Source of the DNA: Molossus alvarezi
Taxonomy: Eukaryota > Chordata > Mammalia > Chiroptera > Molossidae
Length of the DNA stretch: 64,000 bases
NCBI GenBank assembly: GCA_037176705.1
Contig: CM073887.1
Location: 89,724,348-89,788,347, forward strand
Direction: 5' to 3'
Position 1 is the first letter of the stretch. Each line of letters opens with the position of its first letter. Of this stretch, positions 21,701-30,979 are shown piece by piece. The notes beneath the pieces were generated by a model that saw only the letters and a list, made by a program, of their open reading frames with translations, was not told the origin of the DNA and did not search any database. A program made the position numbers and the translations under genes.

Positions 21701-24700
21701 AAGACCTCTAAGATAAACCCCCCCAAGCTAGACTGGTTGTCGGGGTAGGGGCAGAGGTGATACCCCACCATAAGTATATTTGGCTCCTGAATCCAGGACA
21801 AAGAGCAGCCCCTACCCCAGGCCTTTCACAAAGTTCTCTAGTGCCTTGGACTTCCAACACTTTCCTCCCCACTCCCATTCCCTGAGGTTCCCATGCCTGG
21901 CACCCACTGGCCTGGGCACCCTGCCAAGCAGGCAGGAAGCCCACTCCCCAAGAGAGCTATTAGGTCACGCAATGGACCCAGGAGTCACTGTGCCACGGGG
22001 AGTCTTCTCCACCCATGTTTCTGGCACAAACCACCTACTCCCCGATCTAGCTGCTCTAAGCAGCCTGGGCCTTAAATAGCCAGAGCAGAGGCCTCTGGCC
22101 AGAACCCATGGTCACAGCACAACTGTCCTTGAGTCTGATAGGAATCCTAGGAATTTTCCCAGGAAAGGCTTAGGCTCTGGTCCCAGGATTCCACAGCAAG
22201 CCTCTAAGCTCAGGTCAAAGGTTACGGGAAATAACCAAAGAGATGTATGTGGGAGCTGGGGTGAAAATGCTGCTAACCTGGACCAGGAGGGAGGAAGAGA
22301 GGCAGGAATACCTGTCCCAAGTTCAAGAGGACACCTGGGAACCAAAGTGCCTTGCTGAGGTGGCAACAGAAAACAGGAAAAGACACGGGTAGAGATCAAC
22401 TTTCATGGCGCCAGCGCAGACAGCCAGTAATCTGGGATGGCTTGTTTCACATTGCTCAGGTCAAAATCAGGTTCCTAAGAAGCCAAGAGCACAGTTATTG
22501 GTCTCTGGGTCTACCCACCCCACCCCAGGCCAAGGACACACTGATATTCTTGGGCTTTGTGTGTCCTGAGAGGTAGTGGTCCACCCCACCAGAGAGCTGA
22601 TGGCGAAGGTACTCTGGGCCTTGGAAGGTACTGAAACCTCAAGCCAGCATACTTTCCCACCTGGCTCAGGAACTCCAGTGGCAGCCCACACTGCCTTGCA
22701 GCAGGGAAAGCCACAGGTGGTCTGGACACTGCTGGAAGGAGGCAGGCTGTGTTCCACAGTGAATGAGAGACCACCCTTGGGAAGGGGAATATGGGCAGCA
22801 AGGTGACCCTGACCCCTGCCGCCCCAGGACGGATGTCAGTGCTGGGAAGGGGCAGAGGAATGCATGGGCACCAACATGAGCCAGTGGCAGCTCAGGTCAG
22901 CACTGCTATTCTTCTCTACTGCTTGCTCCATTCACCCCAGCACCAGGCAGAGTATCTGACTCACACCCAGGTCCCACAGCCAGGTCTGATGAGTAGACTT
23001 GCGTCCACCCCACAACCCCTCCTGAACCCTAGGCCCCGGTGCCCCAAACCCAGGAGGCCCCTCACAGAGTAGCTAATTCCTGAAATATGAAATAGGCCCT
23101 TACTCCCTCCTCCCCTGGTTCTGTTCCTCTAATGTGGCCTCCAGGATAGAGGCCAAGAACCAACTGGAAGCCATGTGTTCTGAGGAAGAGAATATCTAAT
23201 TTGCCCCAAGACCACCCAGGGCACTACGATTATAGCCAAGATGCCCCTTGCCCTGTCCTCTACTACCTCTTCCCAGCCTTGGTTCCTCACATGAGCCATG
23301 AGGAGGCAGGCAGCTCCAGCAAAAGACACCTCAGCATGCTGACCTTGGGAGGCATCCTTTCCCCAGGCAGATGTGTCTCCCTCCTGCCTGCGCAGCTCCA
23401 CATCTGGTTGTCTGGCAGGGGGCCATGCCTTGGGGGCCATCCTGGGGATCCCGAGACCCTAGCTAGCAGCACAGAGGCAGGAAGGCTGAACAGGCTACAA
23501 GGAACACAGAGGCCAGCCAGCCCTCAGGCCCTTTGCTCTGTCATCCTGCAGCTACTGGCTTCCCATAGCTGGACTCAAGCCACAGAAACATTCATGGTAG
23601 TTACTGCCCCAAATATGCATCTCCACCTAGCCCACCTTAGGGCTCAAAACTCAGAGGGCTCCACCTCCTGCCATCTGAAGGGGTACCAGTGCTGGGGTTG
23701 GGTCTCAGACCCAAACTTGCCAATGACCGGAGTCTGCAGCACCCAACTACAGGCTGCTAGTATCAACACAGTGATGGACACAAAGTATCCGGTGCCCTAC
23801 CTGCCATCCAAACTTTTGACAAAAGTCAGGCCCTGGGGTCCCAGCCTTCATCTATTCTCCCATCTCCTTGGCATTGTGATCAGTCTCCTTCTTGCTACCC
23901 TCTTTGCTCCTACCCTGGTTAGTTCCTTATCATGTACTCCTTTGGACCACAAATGCCTCCTACCAGCCTCCCTGCTCGGATGCATCAAGATCCCAGGCAT
24001 ACATTACTAACGTGAGCACCCACAGCATGATGCCCATGAGGGAGGGGGGTAGGACAGACCCACCTCCCAGGGGACCCCTCAACACCACCAGGCACTGAGA
24101 GCTACACAGACGTCTCTTGTTCAGCTCTCATTTCTCCTTCAGAACAGCTCAGCAAGGTTATTGGCCATTTTTACAGGACAGGGAGATACCACTCTGCAAG
24201 AGCCCCATGTGGGTGAGAGGGCTGCCTCCCACTAGCTCTAGCTTCAGGAAGGGAAGAGGCACTCCCTAGATAGTCTGTTTCTTGGGGAAGTGTCAGGATT
24301 ACAGGGGTGACAACGGAAGTGACAGATGGTGCTGGGGATAAGCTAACATGGGAGGGGGAGTGTCAGGCTGGGAAGAATGCCAGGTGTAAGGCTGCCATGC
24401 TGCAGGCTTCTTCCCTGTCCCTCTCATACCTCTATTTTCCCCTGGCCCTAAAGCCTCCCTCACCACAAAGTTTGAACCCTGCCCCATGAGATTCTGACAA
24501 GAGAAACACAGAAGATGGCCCTTACGGGCAAGAAAGGGTAAGCCCCCAGACTGGGGTCCAGTAACGAGGAGGGGCAGAGAAAGAGTGGACAGAAATCTGG
24601 TTGCCCAAGGAAGGCAAAGGCAACGGAAATTCCTCAGAAGGCTGTCCCAGACATGCTCGTTCAGGAGATGTCGACCTTAACCCCATGGCTGATCTAGGGT

Positions 24701-24928
24701 TGAGCAGGGCTGCGTCAAGATGTAAAAGCTGCTGAGCCTGTCCGGCCAGTGTGGCTCAGTGGTTGAGCACTGTCCCATGCACCAAGAGGTCACCAGTTCG
24801 ATTCCCAGTCAGGGCACATGCCCAGGTTATGGACCCGATCCCCAGTGGGGGGCATGCAGGAGGCAGCCAATCGATGTTCTCTCTCATCAATGTTTCTATC
24901 TCTCCCTCTCCCTTCCTCTTCCTCTCTC

Positions 24929-24962
<34 letters not shown>

Positions 24963-27508
24963 GCTGAGCCTGTGGTGTTTACATCACGCTAAGTGGGGAA
25001 TAGGAACCCAGCACATATTGACTTCAAAGTATAACCCTGTATGCTCATCTAAGCTGAGCATACAGGAGTTCCCAGTCCTCCAGGGCTGTTCTGACCACTG
25101 AACTGGCCTGAAAAGCAGAGCAGACCTGCCATAGCGCAATTAGATCAGAGCCTCATGGCCACTGATTAACACCAAAGTCAACCCTGGGGCTGACGAGACA
25201 CCTAAGTGTATTTCCAAGCATACTACAGACTGCAACTAACCTTCGACAAACTCTTTGAAGACTATCAGTATGGTTGTACCCATTTTATAGCAAGATAAAG
25301 GAAGAAATTATTTTCCCAGAATGACAAGCCGGATAAGGAGAATGGAGTCCAGACCCCTAAATTCAGACCAAAACCCCACCCAAAGTCTCCACCCAAATTC
25401 AATCCTGTCTAAGTCCTCCCAGGAGTCTGATGGCCCAGAGTGTAGAGGGCGTGGAAGGCATCCATCCACCCAGCTTAACCTGGCACAGTAATCCAGGCCC
25501 CTGAGCTCAAGCTATACACCCTTACCTGAGTCAGTTCCCTCTCTATGCCTCAGCTCATCATGGGGATAACACCCAAAATTCTCACAGAGAGCAAACATGG
25601 GAATCTGAAGGAAAGGACCTTTCCAGCCACCTGGCAGTGCAGCTGGGCCTCTCAGCTCAGCCTCTGAGGATAATCTCTGGACATGTAGTGATGGGAGCCC
25701 CTCGTAAGGATACTGGATAATAGAGCAAACATGTTCTCTGCTGCATTCTTACACAGGCCAGTCTTCGCATCCACAGAGGCACTAGGTATCATGTCTCATT
25801 AATGTGTCTTAACCATGTGCCAGACACTGCTCTGAGCACCTCACCTGGATCCTCTCATTGGATCCTCACAATAACCCTAGGAGGGAGATTATATTTTTAT
25901 TCTGTTATTCGGATGAGAACACTAAGGGGTTAAGTAACTTGCCTGACATGGTCAGCAAGTCAGGGGATCTGATTCTGGTTACTCTACATACCACTCCCAC
26001 CTGCAAGACCAACTGTTGGAGCAACCTCTGGCCACAGACAGACAAGACCCAGACACAACTTTCTGGTCAGCTGGGCAGAAAAAATGCACACAGATACAGA
26101 CACTCACAGGTCTCTCCTGGCCTCCCACTAACCGGCAAATCTATTAGGATTCATGTGCTGCCCTCCTTGGATCCATAAATTCTGAGGTACAGTGCAGAGG
26201 TGAGGTGAACCTCTGATTTACCCAAACTATGAATCTCTCCTCCTGTATCTAAACTTACTTAACTGACACAGCACCCTCCCCAGTGGAAATAAAACACCCC
26301 AGTCTAGAAGTTATGAAACCAAGAGCTCCTGCTTTAGTTATGCATATTTCCAAAGTAGACCAACAAATGTATTTTCAGATTAAAGGGGAAATTTACATAT
26401 ATAAATTCAGATGACTGTATTTCTAGCATTAATTACATAAGTCCCAGCTCCCTTATTTAGCCCCAGAACCAATTCCTTATCAGTCACATATTCAGCATTC
26501 CCCCCTACCCCCTCCCTTCCAACAGCCCTGGGCTCTCCCTCCCCCCTCCCCCCTCCCCTGCGACCAGGGCCTCACATGCTGGCAAGAGGACACAGCTTCC
26601 TTCACTGTCACAGCCCAGCCTCCCAGACACACCCAGATCCAGCCTTAGACACCAGGGGACATGCAGACACAACCCACAAAAGGCCCCCCTCCCCCTGTTG
26701 AATTAGAAAAACCTTTAGGAAGTTGGTCGTTGGCAGGCTCAGGCCCAGAGACCCCAGAGCCCTTAGACCTTCAGAAAGCATACCCGAACTGGGGCCCAAA
26801 CGAACATCCACTGGGCTGAATCTGGCATCGCTCCAGTTTCTGGGGAATGGCTGCCTCAGACCTGACCACTGAGGCCGGTCCTGCCTGGAATCGCACCCAA
26901 GATTCCGCCGCTTGGGGGGTGGGGGTGGGGTGGGGGGACGGGTGGAGGGAGAAGGAAAAGCAGTCCCAGGGTCTTCTGGACTCAATATGCCACTGCCCTG
27001 AGCTCATCTGAGATGCCCCTCGGATCCCTAGGGCTTCATCCTCACCGGTGGTGCCTATCCAACAGCACCTGCGCGACAGGAATCTCCACAGAAGTGCAGA
27101 AAGAAATACCCAGGAACATGGGGGTCCGGAGTATCGGGGATCGTCCCCTCCCGTCCCCGGGGCCCCAGTACACCTGGTCGGAGTCAAGCGGGTATTTATT
27201 TGCTCCTTCCTGCGAAAGGGGCCTGCCTCTCCTGCGCACAAGAGGGGACGACCCGCCAGCCGCCTGGCAAGGCGCCCCCGCCCGACGCCCCAGGACCCCA
27301 GACCAGCGCTGCGAAGAGCCCGCTCCAGTGTTCCCAGGCCAGCCGGGCGTCGAGGCCCGGCCGCGCGGCGCTGACAGCCCGGCTCGCGTCCCCGGCTAGA
27401 TGCAGGGCGGCCCCCTGCCCGCGCCCCGCGCCCCGCGCCCCGCGCCCCCCGCGCGCCGCGGCCCAGCACGGCCCTCACCGAGAAGCGTTCCAGGTCCGTG
27501 GCCGCCAT
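2863..27508 (-). CDS. SEPTIN8: SEPTIN8, septin 8, complete coding span with three alternative C-termini
   Basis: SEPTIN8 is a filament-forming GTP-binding cytoskeletal protein of the SEPT6 group, which takes the SEPT6 position in septin hetero-oligomers and acts in cytokinesis and membrane organisation. All coding exons were placed. The joined frame is open and has the P-loop GETGIGKS (residues 51-58), switch-2-like DAVGFGD (103-109), AKAD specificity motif (186-189) and the septin-unique region in exons 6-7. A long charged coiled coil covers about residues 321-410. Shared exons (27508 to 11543) encode 428 residues plus two bases. Three ends follow: read-through to a stop at 11539 (429 aa), an exon at 9333-9375 (442 aa) or an exon at 2863-3028 (483 aa). 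These lengths equal the human isoform lengths I recall. SEPT6-group septins are known to lack GTP hydrolysis. Intron 1 is 11.3 kb and the final intron of the long form 8.5 kb. No frameshift or stop was found. Confidence 0.97.
3679..3741 (+). CDS. CCNI2: CCNI2 last coding exon, early stop
   Basis: A 63-bp exon after AG at 3677-3678. It continues the frame as [20 protein letters not shown] and then TAG at 3739-3741. It lines up without gaps with my memory of the human C-terminus (a Q-x-x-x-C-x-x-L-V-x-x-Q-L-R-S pattern). The acceptor choice rests on matching the human length before that block; an alternative AG lies at 3681-3682. Where human continues L-Q and then about a dozen more residues, the bat has TTT TAG. 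Downstream of the stop the same frame still reads C-S-S-C-T-D-N-F, similar to the human tail, so the stop looks derived. Confidence 0.75.
   Translation, partial: LSIEQLVYCRLLVKKQLRSF
3742..4399 (+). other. CCNI2 3' flank / probable 3' UTR; SEPTIN8 last intron on the other strand
   Basis: The sequence after the CCNI2 stop first retains similarity to the human coding tail (3742-3775). I see no further gene features beyond that. There is no convincing poly(A) signal before the SINE that starts near 4400. On the - strand this is part of the 8.5-kb final SEPTIN8 intron. The open frames here are short and unrecognised. Confidence 0.45.
4400..4608 (+). repeat. Ves SINE (type A)
   Basis: tRNA-derived bat SINE: a degenerate GGCTCAGTG head, a box-B-like segment, GGTCAGGGCACATGCCCAG, a CT-rich region and an A-rich tail. 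I call type A the copies ending TCTCTAAAATCAAT. It is diverged and no clean target-site duplication is visible. Confidence 0.85.
4609..6392. other. No gene recognised (SEPTIN8 final intron; downstream of CCNI2)
   Basis: Unique-looking sequence with no exon or named repeat that I can support. The longest open frame (183 codons on the - strand at 4599-5150) begins in a SINE tail and matches no known protein. AATAAA at 5129-5134 and 5573-5578 could serve a CCNI2 transcript, but nothing else ties them to it. Confidence 0.5.
6393..6615 (+). repeat. MIR SINE, nearly full length
   Basis: Contains the MIR core ACTAGCTGTGTGACTTTGGG, then the CCTCTCTGTGCCTTAG segment, a TGAAATGGGG segment and the terminal GCCTGGCACACAATAAG. 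The element is ancient, in + orientation, in the last SEPTIN8 intron. Confidence 0.88.
6616..8954. other. No gene recognised (SEPTIN8 final intron), homopolymer runs
   Basis: Holds a 12-base G run at 6872-6883, a 15-base C run at 7582-7596 and a small inverted-repeat element near 7130-7252 listed separately. Open frames of up to 168 codons (7414-7920, + strand) run across the C tract and show no recognisable domain, so they are not called as genes. Confidence 0.5.
7130..7252. repeat. Small DNA-transposon-like element with terminal inverted repeats
   Basis: Starts GGGTGACCATA and ends near TATATGGTGATTCTACC, whose reverse complement resembles the start. The interior (CCCAGTTTGCCTGAGATAG, then CTCAGTTTGGACAATAAATT) resembles a small ancient non-autonomous mammalian DNA transposon that I cannot name. 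The edges are approximate. Confidence 0.35.
8978..8983 (-). terminator. SEPTIN8: Poly(A) signal AATAAA, SEPTIN8 short forms
   Basis: A canonical hexamer on the - strand, 350 bp past the stop of the 442-residue form, followed by the GT-containing stretch AGTGTTTGG. It is the first AATAAA on this strand after the coding ends. Confidence 0.55.
9333..9375 (-). CDS. SEPTIN8: SEPTIN8 alternative terminal exon, 442-residue form
   Basis: A pyrimidine tract (TTTATTTTTTTCAG) precedes an exon encoding (K)[13 protein letters not shown] and TGA at 9335-9333. Spliced to the donor at 11543 it gives exactly 442 residues, the length and tail I recall for a human SEPTIN8 isoform. It is too short to stand out as an open frame. 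A canonical AATAAA on this strand lies 350 bp downstream at 8983-8978. Confidence 0.88.
9908..9935. repeat. (ACC)n trinucleotide repeat
   Basis: Nine uninterrupted ACC units plus one base on the + strand, which read as GGU repeats in the SEPTIN8 3' UTR. Confidence 0.97.
11539..11733 (-). CDS. SEPTIN8: SEPTIN8 exon 9, coiled coil part 2, with stop inside its own donor site
   Basis: Read without further splicing it gives 64 residues ([17 protein letters not shown] and on to LRKDKDKKK) and TAG at 11541-11539, for a 429-residue protein. The 5' splice site AA/GTAGGT starts at 11542, so the TAG is bases +2 to +4 of the intron. If spliced, the exon ends at 11543 with two bases left over. Joining the exon at 9375 gives D-K-K-K-A-S-G-W; joining the exon at 3028 gives D-K-K-N-R-S-D-I. 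Confidence 0.95.
   Translation of the reverse strand, partial: LHEKFEHLKRIHQEEKRKVEEKRRELEEETNAFNRRKAAVEALQSQALHTTLQQPLRKDKDKKK
11844..11976 (-). CDS. SEPTIN8: SEPTIN8 exon 8, coiled coil part 1
   Basis: 133 bp encoding [20 protein letters not shown] and then further E/K-rich heptad-like sequence to KEKERE. The acceptor is CTCCATAG and the donor GTGAGT. Septins of the SEPT6 group use this coiled coil to pair with SEPT7-type partners. Confidence 0.96.
12183..12351 (-). CDS. SEPTIN8: SEPTIN8 exon 7, septin-unique element
   Basis: 169 bp encoding the [12 protein letters not shown] block, [18 protein letters not shown] and [17 protein letters not shown]. This is the C-terminal end of the G domain and the start of the linker to the coiled coil. 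The donor is AG/GTGACA and the acceptor CTTGCAG. It ends in phase 2. Confidence 0.96.
12543..12639 (-). CDS. SEPTIN8: SEPTIN8 exon 6, septin G-interface region
   Basis: 97 bp encoding [20 protein letters not shown] and then [12 protein letters not shown]. The V-V-G-S and R-x-Y-P-W-G blocks are standard in septin G domains. The donor is GTGAGT, leaving one base (G) to complete a Val codon in exon 7. Confidence 0.96.
13158..13319 (-). CDS. SEPTIN8: SEPTIN8 exon 5, AKAD motif
   Basis: 162 bp, 54 codons, phase 0 at both ends. Encodes [20 protein letters not shown], in which A-K-A-D is the septin form of the G4 base-specificity motif, and ends [11 protein letters not shown]. The donor is GTGAGT and the acceptor CCTGGCAG. 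Confidence 0.96.
14301..14487 (-). CDS. SEPTIN8: SEPTIN8 exon 4, GTPase domain
   Basis: 187 bp encoding [20 protein letters not shown] and on to [20 protein letters not shown], both highly conserved in septins. The acceptor is CTGTCTGTAG. The donor AAG/GTGCAC agrees with the consensus only at the exon bases and the GT, so it looks weak. Confidence 0.96.
14809..15004 (-). CDS. SEPTIN8: SEPTIN8 exon 3, P-loop and switch 2, GC donor
   Basis: 196 bp carrying [19 protein letters not shown] (P-loop) and [17 protein letters not shown] (switch 2). The acceptor is CTTCCCAG. The exon ends in ...GATGAGAG followed by GCAAGA, a GC 5' splice site at 14808-14807. The next exon then completes the Ser codon of the human D-E-S-Y-R-P junction. 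Reading on past this point would lose the septin sequence at once. Confidence 0.96.
15005..16030 (-). other. SEPTIN8 intron 2
   Basis: An intron flanked by GTAAGT and CTTCCCAG. About 15755-15835 (TTACAAAGCACCTTCACATG and what follows) resembles an old MIR/L2-type fragment. No gene is seen within it. Confidence 0.7.
16031..16151 (-). CDS. SEPTIN8: SEPTIN8 exon 2, entry to the GTPase domain
   Basis: 121 bp encoding [20 protein letters not shown] and on to the conserved [11 protein letters not shown] strand just before the P-loop. The donor is a perfect GTAAGT from 16030. The acceptor is a tandem TAGCAG at 16157-16152. I chose the second AG because it gives the human F-S-N-A-E-P junction; the first would insert one Gln. 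Confidence 0.96.
17293..17485. mobile_element. Non-autonomous hAT element, SPIN-like
   Basis: A 193-bp element beginning CAGTGGTTCTCAACCTTCCT and ending in the inverted terminus AGGTTGAGAACCACTG. Inside are CCAACCATAAAATTATTTTT and GGGTCGCGACCC, which I recognise from the SPIN ('Space Invader') non-autonomous hAT family. No protein is encoded. The 8-bp flanks (CAGCCCCT and CCTTATGC) do not match, so the target duplication has decayed or an edge is a base or two off. It sits in SEPTIN8 intron 1. Confidence 0.85.
19888..19985 (-). repeat. MIR fragment
   Basis: Contains CCCATTTTATAGGTAAGGAA followed by ACTGAGG, the reverse-strand signature of MIR. The edges are approximate. Confidence 0.65.
20127..20386 (+). 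repeat. Ves SINE (type B)
   Basis: Full-length type B copy (my label for copies with head GGCCGGTTTGGCTCAG and tail GTCCTTGG-ATGAG), followed by an (AAAC)n tail. The flanking duplication GATGAGGACACCA / GATGAGAACACCA (20114-20126 and 20387-20399) fixes both edges. Confidence 0.95.
20500..20685 (-). repeat. MIR SINE
   Basis: Reverse-orientation MIR: AATCTCATTTAGCCCACAC, then CACTGTACAGATGAGGCAAC and TGAGCCACC, then a GGATCTCAA end. Confidence 0.75.
24742..24955 (+). repeat. Ves SINE (type A), full length
   Basis: Head CCGGCCAGTGTGGCTCAGTG, body GTCAGGGCACATGCCCAGG, CT-rich 3' part and a long A tail. A perfect 18-bp duplication AAAAGCTGCTGAGCCTGT flanks it (24724-24741 and 24956-24973), so it is a fairly recent insertion. 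Confidence 0.97.
25815..25990 (-). repeat. MIR SINE
   Basis: Reverse-orientation MIR: ATGTGCCAGACACTGCTCTG, TCACAATAACCCTAGGAGG and GGTTAAGTAACTTGCCTGAC. Confidence 0.8.
26914..26937 (+). other. G-quadruplex-type motif
   Basis: Four G runs (6, 5, 4 and 6) separated by single T residues. Such short loops strongly favour a quadruplex. It is on the non-coding strand of SEPTIN8 intron 1, about 540 bp inside the first donor. Confidence 0.7.
27479..27508 (-). CDS. SEPTIN8: SEPTIN8 coding exon 1, start codon
   Basis: ATG at 27508-27506 sits in a strong context (GCC before, G after) and encodes [10 protein letters not shown], the N-terminus I recall for human SEPTIN8. The donor GTGAGG starts at 27478. 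The coding part is 30 bp, phase 0, inside a CpG island. Because the peptide is family-specific, the start choice is secure. Confidence 0.96.
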
Positions 27509-27800
27509 GGCAAGCTCCGCACCGGGCGGGCGGGCCGGGGCGAGCACCCGGGGCCGCGACGGGGACAAGCCGGCTGCGGGACGCGCTCCGCCCGGGCGGC
27601 TGCGGCTGAATGGATCCAATATGGCCACTTCCTGGAAACTCCCCTTGGCGGCGGCGGCGGGAGAAGGAGCGGAGCTGCCCCCGCCCCTGCCCGCGGGACC
27701 GACCTCCCCGCCCGGCCCCGCCACGAGCGCAGCCGGAGCCCCGCCGCTGGGACGGCCGGGGGTCTCCGCAGCGAGGCGGGAGGTGCCAGCTGCGGGGGCT

Positions 27801-27817
27801 GCTGGGACTTGTAGTCT
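27801..27817 (-). promoter_or_regulatory. ZNF143/STAF-type site
   Basis: AGACTACAAGTCCCAGC on the gene strand fits the ACTAYRNNNCCCR promoter motif, a form of the ZNF143 site usually found close to start sites of housekeeping genes. Confidence 0.6.
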
Positions 27818-28199
27818 GCGAGTTGGGGGGCCAGAGAGGGGAGTGCCTGGGGGGGCCAGTGCCTGCCCGCCTGCCGCGTGTCCCTGGGGCCGAGCCCGTG
27901 GGAGTGTTGCGGCCCGCGCGCTAGTATGCCTGTTCGGTGGGGAGGAGAGTGGGGTGCTTCGTGTACCCCAGGGGTTTCCCCTACCAAACCGCCTCCACCA
28001 CGTCGGAGGCTGCAGATGCACCGGGAGCACCAGCCAGAGTGTGGATAGGCTGGCTGCGGCCCGTCGGGTCCAGGAGAGGCCGCCTCAGTCTCGCAAAGCC
28101 GGTGCCCTGGCTGCCACCTGACGCTCTGATGGAAACCAGGGCAGGACCCAGGGCGGGACCCGCGCGTCCGGCCAGGCGGCCTTCCTGGGCAAGGGACCA

Positions 28200-28619
28200 G
28201 CATTCAGCTCCTTGCGCAACGCAATGCTCAGGATGCGCAGTTCAGACCCGGGATTAGTGCCATAGAAAAGCCGAGCTCGACAGTCAAGCACCAGATTGCA
28301 AGTAACCATCACCTTACCTGCCCCATGGGCTTGGGGCAACGTCTTAATGAAGTCTGGGCACCGTGCAAAGGGGACCACTGCTCCTGATGCATGTACATTC
28401 TCTCTGCTAATCTTACTACCCAAAACGTGCACAAAACTCAGAAAACTAACACCTCTGCCCAAGTGGAAGTTGTCAGGGGGCTCTGGTCCTTTTCACTGAC
28501 TAACCATACAAAACCCAGCTCCCCATCCTACTTTTCTTCTTCCTTCCCTTTGCTTTTCTGTTCAGTCTTTGAGAATGTGGCAAACTTTGCCTCCTGTTCC
28601 TCCACTGGTCTCATCCACC

Positions 28620-28666
<47 letters not shown>

Positions 28667-28973
28667 ACCCTCCCCAACATCTTCCTGGAAAACAAATGGC
28701 CTGTCCCTACTACTCAGAAACGTGTACTGGCTGGAGATGCCTGAAGACCATATCTGGACTTGACACATCTGGCTTTAAGAGGATCCCGGTACCAATCTTT
28801 CCACTGGATTGTGTTTCTACTCTGAAATGGCTTTCTCCTCCCTTCTCTCCCAGGCAACCGAAACTTGTCCCTAAAGTGAACGGATATCCCACTGGACCTT
28901 TCTGACTCTGTTTTCTGTTCCTCTCTCTATCATGGTGTTTTGCCTGCTGCACTGTAATTATCTACAAGACATG
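28200..28973. other. Upstream flank of SEPTIN8, no gene recognised
   Basis: Beyond the CpG island the composition falls back to average. A (CA)n microsatellite lies at 28622-28665. No exon or gene is supported on either strand. Confidence 0.6.
28622..28665. repeat. (CA)n microsatellite
   Basis: An uninterrupted CA dinucleotide repeat of 22 units. Confidence 0.98.
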
Positions 28974-29800
<827 letters not shown>

Positions 29801-30749
29801 CTCTCTCTAGACTACAAAGCCCTTAATGTCAGAACCCAGAGAGAGCGAGAGAAAGAGAGAGTGTTCAATGTTGAGTTGATCATCCCAGGCCATATCTGTT
29901 GTTTCATTTTCATTTGATATAACTGGCAAGAAATCTGTCCCAGCTGCCATTTTCTGCATCACGATGCCCTAGGATCTGCCCTAAACTATCTATAAAATGG
30001 TCTTTTTCTCCCTAGTTGGGCATATTTAAAAATATCTGCTTCTAGCAGCCCCAGCTGGTGGTCATGAGAATGAAAACCCCAGATTACAGCTTACTTCCTT
30101 CTCATGGGATATGTTCACTCTGCCGGGAGAATTTATACCTACTCCCCAAACCCCAAATTTATTTTTATTTTCCTTCTTTTCCTCCTTCCTCTGCCTCCCT
30201 TTCCCCCTTGTTCCTCTTCTCCTCTTCCTCCTCCTTTTCCCCTAGCCCCCTTCAATGCTACTGCTGGTCAGAACTACCAAAGGAGTATATCACTTGTGGG
30301 GGCACAAAGGTGAATCAACAATCATTTCACGTGAGGCAAAGTGTTATTTCTAATGGCAGCATTTCCAAGTGTCTTTATACACCCAGCAGAAGTTCACAGG
30401 TGTTATATACACACCCAGAGTGGTCCCATAGTTAAATAACTCTACATATACAGAATTATGAGTTCGACACAGAAAAAAGGTTTCTGTAGAAGTCCTCAGA
30501 GATTTTGAAAGGTAATATGTGCTGCCACTGTCTGAGAGGTAAAGGAAATACGCAGCCCTCCTCAAACTTAGTTGATCACCCCTCTGTCCTCACCCCATAC
30601 ACTCCCAACACTCATTGAACTTGAATATGACAGACTCCACTGTTGCTTATCTTTTACTTTTGGTTATAGTTTCTTTTCATACAAAAGTTTAAAATGTTGA
30701 TGTAAAGTTTTTCTGTTATTTCCTTTATGGTTTTCACCATAACGCCTTT

Positions 30750-30967
30750 TTAAAAAATGTTTTATATGATTTTATTGATTTTCTTAGAGAGAGAGGAAGA
30801 GAGAGATAGAAACATCGAAGTGAGAGAGAAACATTGATCAGCTGCCCCTGCACACCTCCCACTGGGGATTGAGCCCGAAACCCGGGCATGTGCCCTGACT
30901 AGGAATCAAACCAGGAACTCTCAGTCCATGGGATGATGCTCAATCCACTGAGCCACACTGGCGGGGC
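30750..30967 (-). repeat. Ves SINE (type A)
   Basis: Reverse-orientation copy with TGAGCCACACTGG at its head. The duplication CCATAACGCCTT / CCATAATGCCTT (30738-30749 and 30968-30979) fixes its edges. Confidence 0.95.
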
Positions 30968-30979
30968 CCATAATGCCTT

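Larger units (their letters stand above)
16152..27478 (-). other. SEPTIN8 intron 1 (11.3 kb)
   Basis: Runs from donor GTGAGG to the tandem acceptor TAGCAG. It holds the SPIN-like element at 17293-17485, MIR fragments, two Ves SINEs, a T run near 18313-18329, C-rich and G-rich tracts at 26500-26560 and 26914-26937, and otherwise unique sequence. A 269-codon open frame at 23201-24010 (+ strand) has no recognisable domain and is not called. Confidence 0.8.
27220..27935 (-). promoter_or_regulatory. SEPTIN8: SEPTIN8 CpG-island promoter and 5' UTR
   Basis: Very high GC with dense CpG covers the first exon and its upstream side. Upstream of the ATG (27508), on the - strand, there is an ETS-type CCAGGAAGTGG at 27635-27625, an inverted CCAAT at 27620-27616 and a ZNF143-type AGACTACAAGTCCCAGC at 27817-27801. 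No TATA box is evident. The transcription start cannot be fixed from sequence but probably lies between the ATG and the ZNF143-type site. Open frames across this region come from the GC bias. Confidence 0.8.

Noticed and set aside
23201..24010. 269-codon open frame on the + strand in SEPTIN8 intron 1
   Set aside because: No recognisable domain and no supporting splice or promoter context; the region is GC-rich, where long chance frames are common.
27200..28203. Long open frames on both strands (up to 419 codons) around the SEPTIN8 first exon
   Set aside because: They are proline-, alanine-, arginine- and glycine-rich translations of a CpG island and overlap one another on both strands; only the short [10 protein letters not shown] exon is supported.
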